Shown: positions 45,129-54,398 of the stretch, in pieces | Position numbering within the stretch: position 1 is the stretch's first letter | Layout: every line of letters begins with the position of its first letter | Source of the DNA: Bacillota bacterium | GTDB lineage: Bacteria; Bacillota; Limnochordia; DTU087; JAAYGB01 | Direction: 5' to 3' | DNA length: 64,000 nt | NCBI GenBank assembly: GCA_012727955.1 | Contig: JAAYGB010000006.1 | Span: forward strand, 1 to 64,000 | Program-made: the position numbers and the translations under genes | Notes under the pieces: generated by a model | What the model was told of the DNA's origin: nothing | The model's input: only the letters and a program-made list of their open reading frames with translations | Database searches by the model: none

Positions 45129-45209
45129 CCGAGGGAGTTAACCCTTCAAGAATTAATTCCTTCGGTGGTGGGAACTTGGTTTTTCAAGACACACGCGGAG
45201 GTGTATGGT

Positions 45210-46160
45210 TTGAAGTACAGACAGCTGGGGAAAGCTGGGATCAAGGTTAGTGAGATTAGTCTCGGTAGCTGGTTGACCTATGGCAATTCCGTGGAAAGGG
45301 ACACTGCCGTCAGAACCATCGAGAAGGCCTACGAACTTGGAATCAACTCCTTTGATACCGCTAATGTCTATGCCCAGGGTGAGGCCGAGAGGATTGTCGG
45401 ACCGGCCCTAAAACAGTTTAATCGGGATTCCTATGTCCTGGCAACCAAGGTCTTCTGGCCCATGGGTGATGGCCCCAATGATCGCGGTCTGTCGAGAAAA
45501 CACGTCTTTGAGCAGCTGCACCACAGCCTCAGACGGCTAGAACACGACTATGTCGACATCCTCTATTGCCATCGCTTCGATCCCACGGTGAGACTGGAGG
45601 AAACCCTTAGAACCATTGAGGACATGATCCGGCAGGGTAAGGTGCTCTACATGGGCGTCAGTGAATGGACTGCAGCCCAGATCGTCGAGGGACTTCGGGT
45701 GCAGGATAGGTACTTATTGGACCGGATCGTGGTTAACCAGCCGGTTTACAACCTCTTCAACCGGTACATCGAGGAGTCTGTAGTGCCCACCTGTCTTGAC
45801 AATGGCATCGGGTTGATAGTCTTTTCCCCGCTGGCTCAGGGGTTGTTGACCGGTAAGTATCGTAAGGGTCAGGAGATTCCCCAGGACAGCCGGGCCGCGG
45901 ACCCCAAGGCCAACCAGTCCATTACCCGGATGTTGACCGATGCTAATCTGGAGAAGGTGGAGCAGCTAATCAAAATCGCTGAGGAACTAGGCGTTACTCT
46001 GGCTCAACTGTCCTTGGCTTGGATTCTGCATCAACCGGGAATTAGCAGTGCTTTGATTGGCGCCAGCAAACCCAGTCAAGTGGAGGAGAACGTCAAGGCC
46101 ATTGATATCGAGCTTTCCTCCGAAGTACTGGAGCGAATTGAAAACATCATGCAAGGATAG
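45210..46160 (+). CDS. Aldo/keto reductase
   Basis: 316 residues. The N-terminal LKYRQLGKAGIKVSEISLGSW, the catalytic Asp and Tyr in FDTANVYAQGEAE, and YCHRFDPTV give a classical AKR barrel. It resembles the Kv-beta/YghZ group, with the NADPH motif ALIGASKPSQVEENVKA. TTG 45210 follows GCGGAGGTG and matches the family start; the frame upstream to 45165 is unsupported. It should reduce carbonyls with NADPH. A terminator follows. Confidence 0.92.
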   Translation: MKYRQLGKAGIKVSEISLGSWLTYGNSVERDTAVRTIEKAYELGINSFDTANVYAQGEAERIVGPALKQFNRDSYVLATKVFWPMGDGPNDRGLSRKHVFEQLHHSLRRLEHDYVDILYCHRFDPTVRLEETLRTIEDMIRQGKVLYMGVSEWTAAQIVEGLRVQDRYLLDRIVVNQPVYNLFNRYIEESVVPTCLDNGIGLIVFSPLAQGLLTGKYRKGQEIPQDSRAADPKANQSITRMLTDANLEKVEQLIKIAEELGVTLAQLSLAWILHQPGISSALIGASKPSQVEENVKAIDIELSSEVLERIENIMQG

Positions 46161-46190
46161 TTGATGTAACATACTGTAAGATCTTGCTGC

Positions 46191-46222
46191 AATAGCCGGG
46201 CCCAGTGCCTGGCTATTTTTCT
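46191..46222 (+). terminator. Terminator after aldo/keto reductase
   Basis: AATAGCCGGG pairs with CCTGGCTATT (46208-46217) with one mismatch, followed by TTTTCTC. Confidence 0.75.
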
Positions 46223-46317
46223 CAAGGAAGTCGGTAACCTGAGACGAACCTAGTTGCGATAGAATGATTGTCTACATAAAGTGGTTGACTTCCCGCAAGG
46301 GGGAGAGATGGAGAGCA

Positions 46318-47115
46318 ATGACTGCAAATTTTGACTTGAGCAAGGAGCAGTACCGGGATAGCTCTCGATTGTCGGCCAGGGCACAGATTTACCGCTACTC
46401 CACCAATCCTCAGCCCTGGTTTAATTGGGTGGCCGATAACATTAAGATTGATCTGGGAAGTAGGGTTTTGGAGCTGGGTTGTGGGACCGGTGCTTTGTGG
46501 AAGCACCTGCTGGGTACCCTTCCCGAGGATGCGGATGTAGTTCTCTCCGATCTCTCGCCGGGGATGCTGCAGGAAGCCCGACAGGATCTCAGCAGCGACG
46601 ATCCTCGGTTTAGCTACCGGATCATCGATGCCATGGACATTCCCTATGAGGCTGGGACCTTCCAGGTAGTAATCGCCAATCACATGCTGTATCATGTGCC
46701 GGATCTAGATGTGGCTTTATCGGAATTTTGCAGGGTATTGCAGCCTGGAGGGGTGTTGTACGCAACTACCGTGGGTAATAGACATTTGGCCGACATTAAG
46801 GAGTGGCTGCAGGAATTCGACTCCCGATTGGTGATCGACTCTCTGCTCCTTTCCCCCTTCACCTTGGAAAACTGCCAAGATAGCCTGCTGCGTCACTTTG
46901 AGGATGTTGAAGTTAGGCTGTTTCCCAATGAACTCAAAGTACCCTCCTTGGAGTCATTACTTGATTACGCGCTGTCGATGCTATCTCAGAAGCAACTAGC
47001 CGAGATAGCCGCCAAGTTAGATAGCTTAGCCAGTTTCTTGGAGACCAAGAGATCCGATGATGGTCATTTTCTTCTGCCGACGGCTACAGGAATGGCCATA
47101 GCAAAGAGCCGCTAA
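46318..47115 (+). CDS. Class I SAM-dependent methyltransferase
   Basis: About 266 residues. The SAM loop VLELGCGTGALWKHL is motif I, followed by VVLSDLSPGML and the post-motif ANHMLYHVPDLDVALSEFCRVL, a ubiE/methyltransf-11 signature. The C-terminal third is alpha-rich. ATG 46318 follows GGGGGAGAG/GGAGAG. Substrate cannot be deduced. Confidence 0.88.
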   Translation: MTANFDLSKEQYRDSSRLSARAQIYRYSTNPQPWFNWVADNIKIDLGSRVLELGCGTGALWKHLLGTLPEDADVVLSDLSPGMLQEARQDLSSDDPRFSYRIIDAMDIPYEAGTFQVVIANHMLYHVPDLDVALSEFCRVLQPGGVLYATTVGNRHLADIKEWLQEFDSRLVIDSLLLSPFTLENCQDSLLRHFEDVEVRLFPNELKVPSLESLLDYALSMLSQKQLAEIAAKLDSLASFLETKRSDDGHFLLPTATGMAIAKSR

Positions 47116-47215
47116 TAAGCTAGGGGAGAACAAGCAGGGATCCAGTCTCTAAGCACGAACCGATACCGATATGGTCTTTTGGCGACCGTAGAGGATCAAG
47201 AAGGAGGCTTATAAG

Positions 47216-47728
47216 GTGAGGGATATTTACACCTTTGCAATTGAAATGGAGGAAGAGGGGATCGAATACTATCGGAAACTGACTAAACAAGCCCCCCATC
47301 GGCGGCTCAGACGCATCTTCGAGGTCTTGGCAGAGGAAGAGGAACGTCATATTCATGCCATCTACTGTCTCATTGAAAAACGGCCCTGGGGCCCTAAAAG
47401 CGACCTAATTCCCGAGGCCAAGGCTGCCTTTGCGGCAATCATCGATGAAGGCTTTGAAGTGGATCCGACAACGCCCCTGGCGATGCAGTATGCCAAGGCA
47501 TATCGGCATGCCTATGAGGTGGAGAGGAAGAATCGAGATGTTTATCTCGACTTTGCCGCCAAGGCCCGGGAGAAGAAGGATAAGATTGCAGAAAATGTTT
47601 TCCTAGAGTTAGCCGACGAAGAAGCCCGCCATATGATCCTCGTAGATATCCTATTCAAGACAGTGACGGAACCTCTGCGCTGGACAGAGAGCGAAGAATT
47701 TCTGCAGTGGCAAGCCCTGGCCCAGTAG
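47216..47728 (+). CDS. Ferritin-like di-iron protein (rubrerythrin-like)
   Basis: 170 residues. Two E-x(n)-ExxH helices are present: EMEEEGIEYYRKL with AEEEERHIH, and YEVERKNRDVYLDF with ADEEARHM. This gives the four-helix di-iron site. There is no rubredoxin domain (no CxxC pairs), so it is the short ferritin-like form. It may reduce peroxide or store iron. GTG 47216 is about 9 nt after AAGGAGG. Confidence 0.87.
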   Translation: MRDIYTFAIEMEEEGIEYYRKLTKQAPHRRLRRIFEVLAEEEERHIHAIYCLIEKRPWGPKSDLIPEAKAAFAAIIDEGFEVDPTTPLAMQYAKAYRHAYEVERKNRDVYLDFAAKAREKKDKIAENVFLELADEEARHMILVDILFKTVTEPLRWTESEEFLQWQALAQ

Positions 47729-47743
47729 GTAGCTTGTGATAGG

Positions 47744-48457
47744 ATGAACACTATGCACTTGAGGAGAAGGGAATTGTTTGTAGCTAGGCACGGACCCAAA
47801 ATCAATAGAGATTGTGTGCAGAAATGGTTTCGGTATCATTCTTTGACCGCAATAGCAATCTTAGATCGAGATTTTAACTTTATAGAAGTTAATGAGCTGT
47901 ACGCTCGGAGAGACGGAAGGCGTCCGGAGGATTTCCCTGGGCTCAACCATTTTGAGCTTTACCCCTCCGATGCTCGGGAGATCTTCGAGAAAGTTGTCGC
48001 TACCAAACGCCCCTTTACAGCCTACGAGCGCCCCTTTGTGTATGAAAACAGCCCAGAACAGGGCGAAACCTTTTGGGATTGGACACTAGTTCCGCTGCTT
48101 TCTTCTGACGGCGAGGTGGAGTACCTGGTGCTGTCTCTTAACGAAGTGACTGAAAGAGTGAAGCTGGAGCGAGAGGTGCGTCGTCTAGAAGGATTACGTT
48201 TACTCCACAGTTTACTTCCGATCGTGGAGCATGAATTGCGCAATCCCTTAGCCAGCATGAGGAGTGTCCTGCAGTTAATTATTCTCCAGCGTCGCCATCG
48301 TGACCTCGAAGACACCTTAGCTTCAGTCATCGCAGAACTTGACAAGATGACGGGAATTATTAACCGATTCTCTCAGTCGATAGAAGACCATTGTGCCGGT
48401 TTGGACTTCAGTGATTTGCGCGCAGCAGCCCAATCTATCCTTTCGAGGCAGTGCTAG
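47744..48457 (+). CDS. PAS-HisKA protein lacking ATPase domain
   Basis: 237 residues. A PAS domain (about 20-135, with AIAILDRDFNFIEVNELYARR) is followed by a dimerization-phosphoacceptor domain with the histidine motif VEHELRNPLASM. The protein ends about 60 residues later without the N, G1 and G2 boxes. It thus cannot phosphorylate itself. It may be a truncated kinase, a phosphotransfer partner, or a Spo0F-type phosphatase-like regulator. ATG 47744 has a weak SD; TTG 47774 is possible. No response regulator is adjacent. A terminator follows directly, so the C-terminal loss is not a sequence-edge artefact. Confidence 0.8.
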   Translation: MNTMHLRRRELFVARHGPKINRDCVQKWFRYHSLTAIAILDRDFNFIEVNELYARRDGRRPEDFPGLNHFELYPSDAREIFEKVVATKRPFTAYERPFVYENSPEQGETFWDWTLVPLLSSDGEVEYLVLSLNEVTERVKLEREVRRLEGLRLLHSLLPIVEHELRNPLASMRSVLQLIILQRRHRDLEDTLASVIAELDKMTGIINRFSQSIEDHCAGLDFSDLRAAAQSILSRQC

Positions 48458-48479
48458 GGGAATCTAATTAGGCGGTCAT

Positions 48480-48512
48480 AGCCCTTTCCGTTGTTGCGGA
48501 GGGCTTTTTATT
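48480..48512 (+). terminator. Terminator after PAS-HisKA gene
   Basis: AGCCCT (48480-48485) with inner CCG pairs with CGG and AGGGCT (48500-48505), followed by TTTTTATT. Confidence 0.8.
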
Positions 48513-48589
48513 ATGCAATTCTGAGGGCCCCATAGCAAAGCGGATAACTGAATAGAAAAAATTGTGAGAAGATTAAAGGAATATGAATC

Positions 48590-49531
48590 TTGGGACGGAA
48601 CCTTATCCTCAAAGCTATCCGGAAGGGGTTGATTGCCATTAAACGAGGGTCTGCTATAACCAAACGAAATCGACTCATGGGTCTGCTTTTCGTCTCTCCT
48701 TGGATCATCGGATTTACTGTTTTTACTCTCTATCCCTTTGTGATGTCCATCTACCTAAGCTTGACCAAGTATAGTGTCTTGGCCCCTGCCGAGTTTATTG
48801 GGTTGGACAATTACCGAACTCTCTTTGGGGACAACTTGTTTTGGACCTCATTATACAATACCTTCTACTTCTGTGCCTTTTCGGTACCCTTGGGTGCCAT
48901 CATCGGCGTGCTCCTGGCCCTGTTGTTAAATCAGAACGTCGGGGGAATGGCGGTATATCGAACGGTTTATTACTTACCGTCCATCGTTCCCATTGTAGCC
49001 TCGTCTATTGTCTGGATGTGGCTCTTTAACCCCTATTACGGTGTGATCAACGCTTTGCTGGAGTTGGTTGGGATTCAAGGTCCCGGCTGGATTGCCGATC
49101 CGGCGTGGTCAAAACCCGCGTTGATTATCATGAGCTTGTGGGGAGTAGGAAATGCAACCTTGATTTATCTAGCCTCTTTGCAGGATGTTCCCGTTTCCCT
49201 GTATGAATCGGCGGAACTTGATGGAGCCAGTGCCTGGCACAAGACCATCCACATTACCATCCCTATGATCACACCCACCATTCTCTTCAACGTGATCATG
49301 GGTCTAATTAACTCATTCCAGTATTTCACCCAAGCCTATATCATGACCAACGGAGGGCCCGCGGATTCAACCCTCTTTTATTCCCTCTACCTATATAACA
49401 ACTCATTCCGTTACTTCAAAATGGGATATGCATCGGCCCAGGCCTGGATCCTGTTTGTGATCATTATGTTTTTCACCTTGCTGCTACTGCGCAGTTCTCG
49501 ATCCTGGGTGTACTACGCCGGTGAGCGCTAG
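48590..49531 (+). CDS. Sugar ABC transporter permease, MalF/UgpA-like
   Basis: 313 residues, six helices, with the EAA loop SLYESAELDGASAWHKTIHI that contacts the ATPase. The N-terminal tail is basic. It is the first of the importer genes and precedes the binding protein and second permease. TTG 48590 lies 9 nt after AAAGGA. No ATPase gene is present; such importers often share an MsiK/MalK-type ATPase encoded elsewhere. Confidence 0.92.
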   Translation: MGRNLILKAIRKGLIAIKRGSAITKRNRLMGLLFVSPWIIGFTVFTLYPFVMSIYLSLTKYSVLAPAEFIGLDNYRTLFGDNLFWTSLYNTFYFCAFSVPLGAIIGVLLALLLNQNVGGMAVYRTVYYLPSIVPIVASSIVWMWLFNPYYGVINALLELVGIQGPGWIADPAWSKPALIIMSLWGVGNATLIYLASLQDVPVSLYESAELDGASAWHKTIHITIPMITPTILFNVIMGLINSFQYFTQAYIMTNGGPADSTLFYSLYLYNNSFRYFKMGYASAQAWILFVIIMFFTLLLLRSSRSWVYYAGER

Positions 49532-49672
49532 GGCTTTGGAAACGGGTCAAGAAAGAAAGCTCTTTCGATCTCGTCAAGCCGGAAGACTGCTCTAAGGGTG
49601 GGAGGTGAGACATCGGACACTAGTTGGTCATTCTTGTCTTCACCATATCACAAGGAAAGGGAGGAGCATGCA

Positions 49673-50959
49673 GTGAAACGGATTAGCCTGTTGGTTCCGA
49701 TTCTCTTGGTATTGCTGCTGGCAACCACCGTCGTCGCCGCAGCGGAGGAAGTAACTATTACATTGTGGCACGGTTGGACCGGTGCCTGGACCCACGTCAT
49801 CGACGAGGTCATTGAGATGTTTGAGGAGGCCCATCCTGGGATCAAAGTCAATGCCCTCGTGGTTCCCTATGATGAGCGGGATACGAAGTTGATGGCAGCC
49901 ATTGCCGCGGGAGATCCCCCGGACATTATCTACACCATGGGGAACGTCATCTCCTATGCAGCTCGGGGAGCCATCATTCCCATCGATGAGCTGATGACCG
50001 AGGATGAGCTGCGGGAGTACAAGGAGTATCAGTATCCCCTGTGGACTGCCAACGAGTATGCTGGGCATTTGTGGTCCTTCCACGGGTTTGTCGATGTGAT
50101 GGGCTTGTACTACAACAAGAACCACTTCCGGGAAGTGGGTCTGGACCCCGATAGCCCACCGACGGATATCGCTACCCTGGATCTCTATGCCGAGAAGCTA
50201 ACGAAGTATAACCAGGCTAGGCAAATCGAGCGGGCAGGATTCCTTCCCGATGATTTGTACCAGTGGGCCAACGTTTTCGGCGGTCAGTGGTTAGATGGTG
50301 AAGAGATCACCGCCAACCATCCCAAGAACGTGGAGGCGGCTGAGTGGATTGCCTCCTATTCGAAGAAGTACGATGTCCGCCGGATTGTAGCCTTTAACTC
50401 CAGCCTGGCCACTGAGCGTTCCCAGGCGCTGGATCCCTTCATCTCTGAGAAGTTCTCCATGCAGCTGATGGGTCAGTGGAAGGTACTGGACATTGCCCGT
50501 TACGCCGCCGACGACTTCGACTATGGCGTCGTTCCCCTACCTGCACCTCCAGGAGGGCGGAAGAACGCGATGATTGTTCCCTCGGGATACGGCTTAATTC
50601 CCAAGGGCGCCAAGCATCCTCGGGAAGCTCTGCAGTACCTGCTCTTCTGGGTAGGCAAGGGCTTTGAGGAGCAGCGAGCCAAGATCTTTACGATGGGTGG
50701 ATGGTTCCCGCTGGCGGACAAAGTCACCGAGGAGCCGATTTACCAAGACTATATCCGGCAGTATCCGCAATTGGGCGTATTCAGCGAGATTCTTCGCAAT
50801 ACCGAGCCCACAGGATTTGCCACTCCCGTTGAGCTCTTCTACCTCGACCGAATCAACAACGCTCGGGACCGCATTCGCCTCTTGCAGGGCGGTACTCCCC
50901 AGAGCATCCTAGATCAGGTAGATAGAGAGGTAGAGGCAGAACTGGCGAAACTGAAATAA
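49673..50959 (+). CDS. Sugar ABC transporter substrate-binding protein, family 1
   Basis: 428 residues. The signal peptide KRISLLVPILLVLLLATTVVAA lacks a lipobox. The mature start TITLWHGWTGAWTHVID is typical of family 1 sugar binders. GTG 49673 is 6 nt from GGAGGAG. It should bind an oligosaccharide or polyol. A perfect inverted repeat follows the stop. The non-lipidated form fits retention outside the cytoplasmic membrane in a diderm, or release; this is inference. Confidence 0.92.
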   Translation: MKRISLLVPILLVLLLATTVVAAAEEVTITLWHGWTGAWTHVIDEVIEMFEEAHPGIKVNALVVPYDERDTKLMAAIAAGDPPDIIYTMGNVISYAARGAIIPIDELMTEDELREYKEYQYPLWTANEYAGHLWSFHGFVDVMGLYYNKNHFREVGLDPDSPPTDIATLDLYAEKLTKYNQARQIERAGFLPDDLYQWANVFGGQWLDGEEITANHPKNVEAAEWIASYSKKYDVRRIVAFNSSLATERSQALDPFISEKFSMQLMGQWKVLDIARYAADDFDYGVVPLPAPPGGRKNAMIVPSGYGLIPKGAKHPREALQYLLFWVGKGFEEQRAKIFTMGGWFPLADKVTEEPIYQDYIRQYPQLGVFSEILRNTEPTGFATPVELFYLDRINNARDRIRLLQGGTPQSILDQVDREVEAELAKLK

Positions 50960-50974
50960 GCTGCTTCGGGCCGC

Positions 50975-51007
50975 GAGTAGGTATGACCATATCGGTCATA
51001 CCTACTC
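50975..51007 (+). repeat. Perfect 14-bp inverted repeat in the importer operon
   Basis: GAGTAGGTATGACC (50975-50988) pairs with GGTCATACCTACTC (50994-51007) around ATATC. No T-run follows, so it is not a standard terminator. Its place after the binding-protein gene fits an mRNA 3'-stabilising or attenuating hairpin that gives more binding protein than permease. A regulator operator is the alternative. Confidence 0.75.
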
Positions 51008-51045
51008 CGGTGCTTTCATCAGTGAGGAACTAGGAGGGACACACT

Positions 51046-51894
51046 ATGTCGGCTAGAACCAGCATCAAACAACGGGACTTAATTCGTCGCGTGCTTTCCC
51101 ATTTTGTTCTCATCACCTTTGGCCTTGTTTTTATCCTACCCTTGGTCACCATGGTGACAACGGCATTGAAACCAGACCAACAGATCTTTGCTTGGCCTCC
51201 CGTTTGGATTCCCAGTCCGCTGATGTGGAGCAACTTCCCTCGGGCCTTGACCTTTGTCCCCATGCTGGTGTACGCGAAAAACACCGTTACCATCACTGCC
51301 CTTAGTGTGATCGGGGTAACCCTGTCCAGTCCCTTGGTGGCCTATGGGTTGGCCCGGATTGATTGGCCGGAACGCAATATCCTGTTTATCATAATCATCT
51401 CTACGATGATGATTCCTTACCAGGTGACGATGATTCCCGTCTACCTGTTGTTCAACGCCTTTGGTTGGACCAATACCTATCTGCCCTTAATTGTCCCTAG
51501 CTTTTTTGGGAGCCCCTTCTTCATCTTCCTGTTAAGACAGTTCTTTATGACCATTCCCCAGGAACTATCGGATGCGGCCCGGATTGATGGGTGTACGGAG
51601 TTCGGTATTTTCCGCCGGGTAATTCTGCCCTTGGCCAAGCCGGCCTTGGCGGTAGTAGCCCTCTTTCAATTTATCTGGACCTGGAATGATTTCCTCGGGC
51701 CCTTGATTTACCTCAAAGATCAGACCCTATACACCCTGTCCCTGGGACTGCAGCAGTTTCAAAGTGGTTATCAGACAGAATGGGCCTTGCTGATGGCAGC
51801 AGCCACCATGATGACGGTGCCGATTATCGTCCTGTTCTTCTTCACCCAAAGGACCTTTATCCAGGGAATCACCTTGACTGGCATCAAGGGATAA
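51046..51894 (+). CDS. Sugar ABC transporter permease, MalG/UgpE-like
   Basis: 282 residues with six helices and the EAA motif LSDAARIDGCTEFGIFRRVI. It is the partner of the permease at 48590 and completes the membrane core. ATG 51046 follows AGGAGGG. It ends the importer operon; a bidirectional terminator follows. Confidence 0.92.
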   Translation: MSARTSIKQRDLIRRVLSHFVLITFGLVFILPLVTMVTTALKPDQQIFAWPPVWIPSPLMWSNFPRALTFVPMLVYAKNTVTITALSVIGVTLSSPLVAYGLARIDWPERNILFIIIISTMMIPYQVTMIPVYLLFNAFGWTNTYLPLIVPSFFGSPFFIFLLRQFFMTIPQELSDAARIDGCTEFGIFRRVILPLAKPALAVVALFQFIWTWNDFLGPLIYLKDQTLYTLSLGLQQFQSGYQTEWALLMAAATMMTVPIIVLFFFTQRTFIQGITLTGIKG

Positions 51895-51921
51895 GAAGGA
51901 CGCTGATCCAACGTGACAAGG

Positions 51922-51966
51922 AAAAACAGGGATGTTACCGCCCAAAAGGCGGTGGCATCCCTGTTG
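51922..51966. terminator. Bidirectional terminator
   Basis: CAGGGATG plus ACCGCC pairs with GGCGGT plus GCATCCCTG (51927-51963). The plus side runs into TTGTTGTG and the minus side into TTTTTCC. It serves the permease gene and the convergent UroD-like gene. Confidence 0.8.
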
Positions 51967-51989
51967 TTGTGTTGTCCCTTGGTTGGGGA

Positions 51990-53051
51990 TTAAAAGTCGG
52001 TAAACTCTCTGGCCGTCTCGACAAAGGCGATTACATTCTCCCAAGGCACATCGGGTTCAAGGACGTGGGTGGGGGCCAGTACCAGCCCGCCGTTGTAACC
52101 TAGGCGTCGGATGCGGTCCTTGGTGTACTCCCGCACTTCTTGAGGGGTACCAAAGGGCATGATGCTTTGGGTTCCGATGGTGCCCCAGAGACTGATTTGG
52201 TCCCCATACTCTCGCTTGATCATCTCTGGGTCGATACACTCTGGTTGTATGGGGTTGAGAACGTCAACCCCAATTTCAATCAGGTCGGGAATAATGGGTA
52301 GGATCATGCCATCGCTGTGATACCACACGTGAATATCGGGGTTTACCCCTTTAGCGGCGGCAATGCCCCTGGCCAGGCGAGGCTTGAACCACTGACGCCA
52401 CATATCGGGGCTCATCAGCATTGCCTTTTGGGTGCCGACGTCATCTCCGGTCTTGAGCATATCCACTCCGGCCTGGGCCAGCTTCTTGGCGGTCACACTG
52501 TTGATGTCGGTGATCCTGTCCAGAAGGGCAGTGGCAAATTCTGGGTTGAGAACGAGATCGGCCAAGAGGTTTTCCATGCCCCGCATATACCAGGCCATCT
52601 CAAAGATATGGCCGGCAAAGCCTTGGACAAAGTAACCGGCAGAATGCAGCCCTTCTACCTGCTCCGGGAGGTGTGCATAGCGATACTCTGCAGTTACATC
52701 GGGAAAGGGATACTCCTCCAGCTCAGCCATCGTTGTCATGGCCTGGAGGGGGTGGATCATTTTCGTGAAGTGATACATCGATCCCGGTCGGTGGGCTACT
52801 CCCCATTCGTCAACGACGGTTCCCTCGGGCATTGTCTCCGGCAGATAGCGGCTGAAGTCACTCATGTGTTTGGTGGGTTGTAATCCTACCGTGCGAATAT
52901 CCAGGTCAAAGTAGTCGTCGGGATCGGTGGCACCGGTTTCCTCCCGGAATTTATCTAACATGGGCGGGGTAAAGCTCAGTTCAAAGGGAGTTCGGTCGGG
53001 ACGGCGATGGGATAGGGCGGCTAACACTCGCTCCCGGGGCGTTAGTGACAT
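51990..53051 (-). CDS. Uroporphyrinogen-decarboxylase-family protein
   Basis: 353 residues of the UroD/MtaA barrel superfamily, beginning TPRERVLAALSHRRPDRTPF. The region that holds the zinc Cys in methyltransferases (HxC) reads HVWYHSDGM, so a corrinoid methyltransferase zinc site is not obvious. True HemE residues are not evident either. It belongs to the uncharacterised branch often found near sugar importers. The start is ATG 53051 with AGAGGTGAG upstream. Function open. Confidence 0.75.
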   Translation of the reverse strand: MSLTPRERVLAALSHRRPDRTPFELSFTPPMLDKFREETGATDPDDYFDLDIRTVGLQPTKHMSDFSRYLPETMPEGTVVDEWGVAHRPGSMYHFTKMIHPLQAMTTMAELEEYPFPDVTAEYRYAHLPEQVEGLHSAGYFVQGFAGHIFEMAWYMRGMENLLADLVLNPEFATALLDRITDINSVTAKKLAQAGVDMLKTGDDVGTQKAMLMSPDMWRQWFKPRLARGIAAAKGVNPDIHVWYHSDGMILPIIPDLIEIGVDVLNPIQPECIDPEMIKREYGDQISLWGTIGTQSIMPFGTPQEVREYTKDRIRRLGYNGGLVLAPTHVLEPDVPWENVIAFVETAREFTDF

Positions 53052-53327
53052 AATCTCACCTCTTACTCAGATATGAAAGTGCCGTAGCGCTCTCTACATC
53101 CCTGGTTGCTGGGACGTAGGTTTGCCTATAGGGTTCCGCTTCCCGGGGCAAAACCCTGGAAAGATTGCCAATAATGGTAAAATTACAACGAAGATCTGCA
53201 TGATGGCTTCTGGCCGACCAAAAAGGGATTGAGACCAGGTGATAATGCGACTGATGACTGGCCTAGCAGGAACCTTTTGCCTTGCTGCTAAATAAGTCCA
53301 TAGCATGGAACCAGGAGGAGAACAAAG

Positions 53328-54113
53328 ATGGAAATCCCACACCTTGTTGCACTGGATTTGGATGGAACCCTGATTAACCCCGACGCCACCATTGCAGCCA
53401 AGACCCTGCAGCAGCTGGCAAGACTGCACAAGCACCAAGTTATTATCGCTATTGCCACCGGAAGACCAGCCGAGGATACCCTTAGGTTTATGGAGGGCAA
53501 TGGCATCGGTGGAAGCACCGGTTATCCCGAGTTTCTGATCTGTGAGGAAAGAGATATATATGAGTTGAAGGATGGTCAGTATCAACCCTGGTGCCCCTGG
53601 AATCAGGAGGCTTTGACCACGGAAAGGGACCTGCTGCCTCGGGCCCGGGAGATTATCCAGGAGTTTTCCCGGCAGTATCCCCACCTCACCTTTAGGCTCA
53701 ACGACGAGGCGACCCAGGAGAGAAGGGGGTTTGTTGAAGCCGTCTTTCCCGATCCCGAGACGGCTTTAGCGGCTCATACCAAACTACTGGATTTAATGGG
53801 TGCCGATAACCTGCGCCCGGTAAGAAACCATCGCGGGATCGCCCTGCGGTTTCCCATCCTTGGCAAAGGCCCCATTCTAGCCAAACTCAGCGAACATCTC
53901 GGTATTCCCCCGGAGTTGGTGCTGGCCATGGGTGACTCACAAAACGATATGGGAATGCTGCAGCGATTCCTTCCGGCAACTACCGGGAATGCTGACCAAG
54001 AGGTTAAGGAGTTGGTAGAAGCCCGGGGCGGTATTATTGCTCAGCGAGAGCGCAGTGAAGGAGTGGGTGATGTCCTCGAGATGATTGTCACCCGCCTAGA
54101 AGAGATTGCCTAG
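53328..54113 (+). CDS. HAD-superfamily Cof-type phosphatase
   Basis: 261 residues. Motif I is LDLDGTLI, motif II is ATGRPAED, the Lys of motif III is near LGKGP, and motif IV is AMGDSQNDM. The C2-type cap lies between II and III. Cof-type enzymes dephosphorylate sugar phosphates, flavin or nucleotide phosphates. ATG 53328 follows AGGAGG. It is alone on its strand. Specificity unknown. Confidence 0.87.
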   Translation: MEIPHLVALDLDGTLINPDATIAAKTLQQLARLHKHQVIIAIATGRPAEDTLRFMEGNGIGGSTGYPEFLICEERDIYELKDGQYQPWCPWNQEALTTERDLLPRAREIIQEFSRQYPHLTFRLNDEATQERRGFVEAVFPDPETALAAHTKLLDLMGADNLRPVRNHRGIALRFPILGKGPILAKLSEHLGIPPELVLAMGDSQNDMGMLQRFLPATTGNADQEVKELVEARGGIIAQRERSEGVGDVLEMIVTRLEEIA

Positions 54114-54249
54114 CGAAAACGCGCCGAGTATTTCCAGAAGCTAATTCCGGAAAAAATAGCTCCGAAGGGGATTTTCCGTGAAGGACGCTTGGAAATAAAG
54201 TATAAATAGAGATAAAGGCAGAGTATACGCAGAAAGGAGGTGGGCCAGG

Positions 54250-54336
54250 GTGAGAGTTTTTGGCCTTGTCGCTAAAGCAAACACAATGGATTGGCCCGCC
54301 GAAATCAAGGTGATGGAAGGGATCCATCACAGATAG
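54250..54336 (+). CDS. Small ORF (28 codons), possible leader peptide
   Basis: GTG 54250 is 9 nt after a perfect AAAGGAGG (54233-54240), and the frame runs 28 codons to TAG 54334. The sequence (VRVFGLVAKANTMDWPAEI...) matches no family known to me. It sits directly ahead of the hairpin at 54335-54354. A translated small ORF then hairpins then a gene is the layout of a leader peptide, though no run of one amino acid is present. Confidence 0.4.
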   Translation: MRVFGLVAKANTMDWPAEIKVMEGIHHR

Positions 54337-54398
54337 ACTGCGTCGTCGCAGTCTAGTGGGGGCCAACGCAGCAACAATCTACAGGAGGATGTTGGCCC
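54335..54398 (+). promoter_or_regulatory. Leader hairpins enclosing the ribosome binding site
   Basis: Stem 1: AGACTGCG (54335-54342) and CGCAGTCT (54347-54354) around TCGT, perfect. Stem 2: GGGCCAAC (54360-54367) and GTTGGCCC (54391-54398), perfect, with AGGAGG (54383-54388) in the loop and the ATG at 54399 right after. Stem 2 places the SD in a loop and its 3' arm against the start codon, so translation could respond to folding, heat, or a bound protein. Confidence 0.6.

Noticed and set aside
45165-45209. Extended N-terminus of the aldo/keto reductase
   Set aside because: The family start and SD both support TTG 45210.
53094-53684. 196-codon minus-strand frame over the HAD phosphatase gene
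   Set aside because: The plus-strand frame has all HAD motifs; the minus frame has no SD or family.
54088-54366. 92-codon minus-strand frame upstream of the CD3324-like gene
   Set aside because: It crosses the leader hairpins and lacks an SD; composition is not protein-like.
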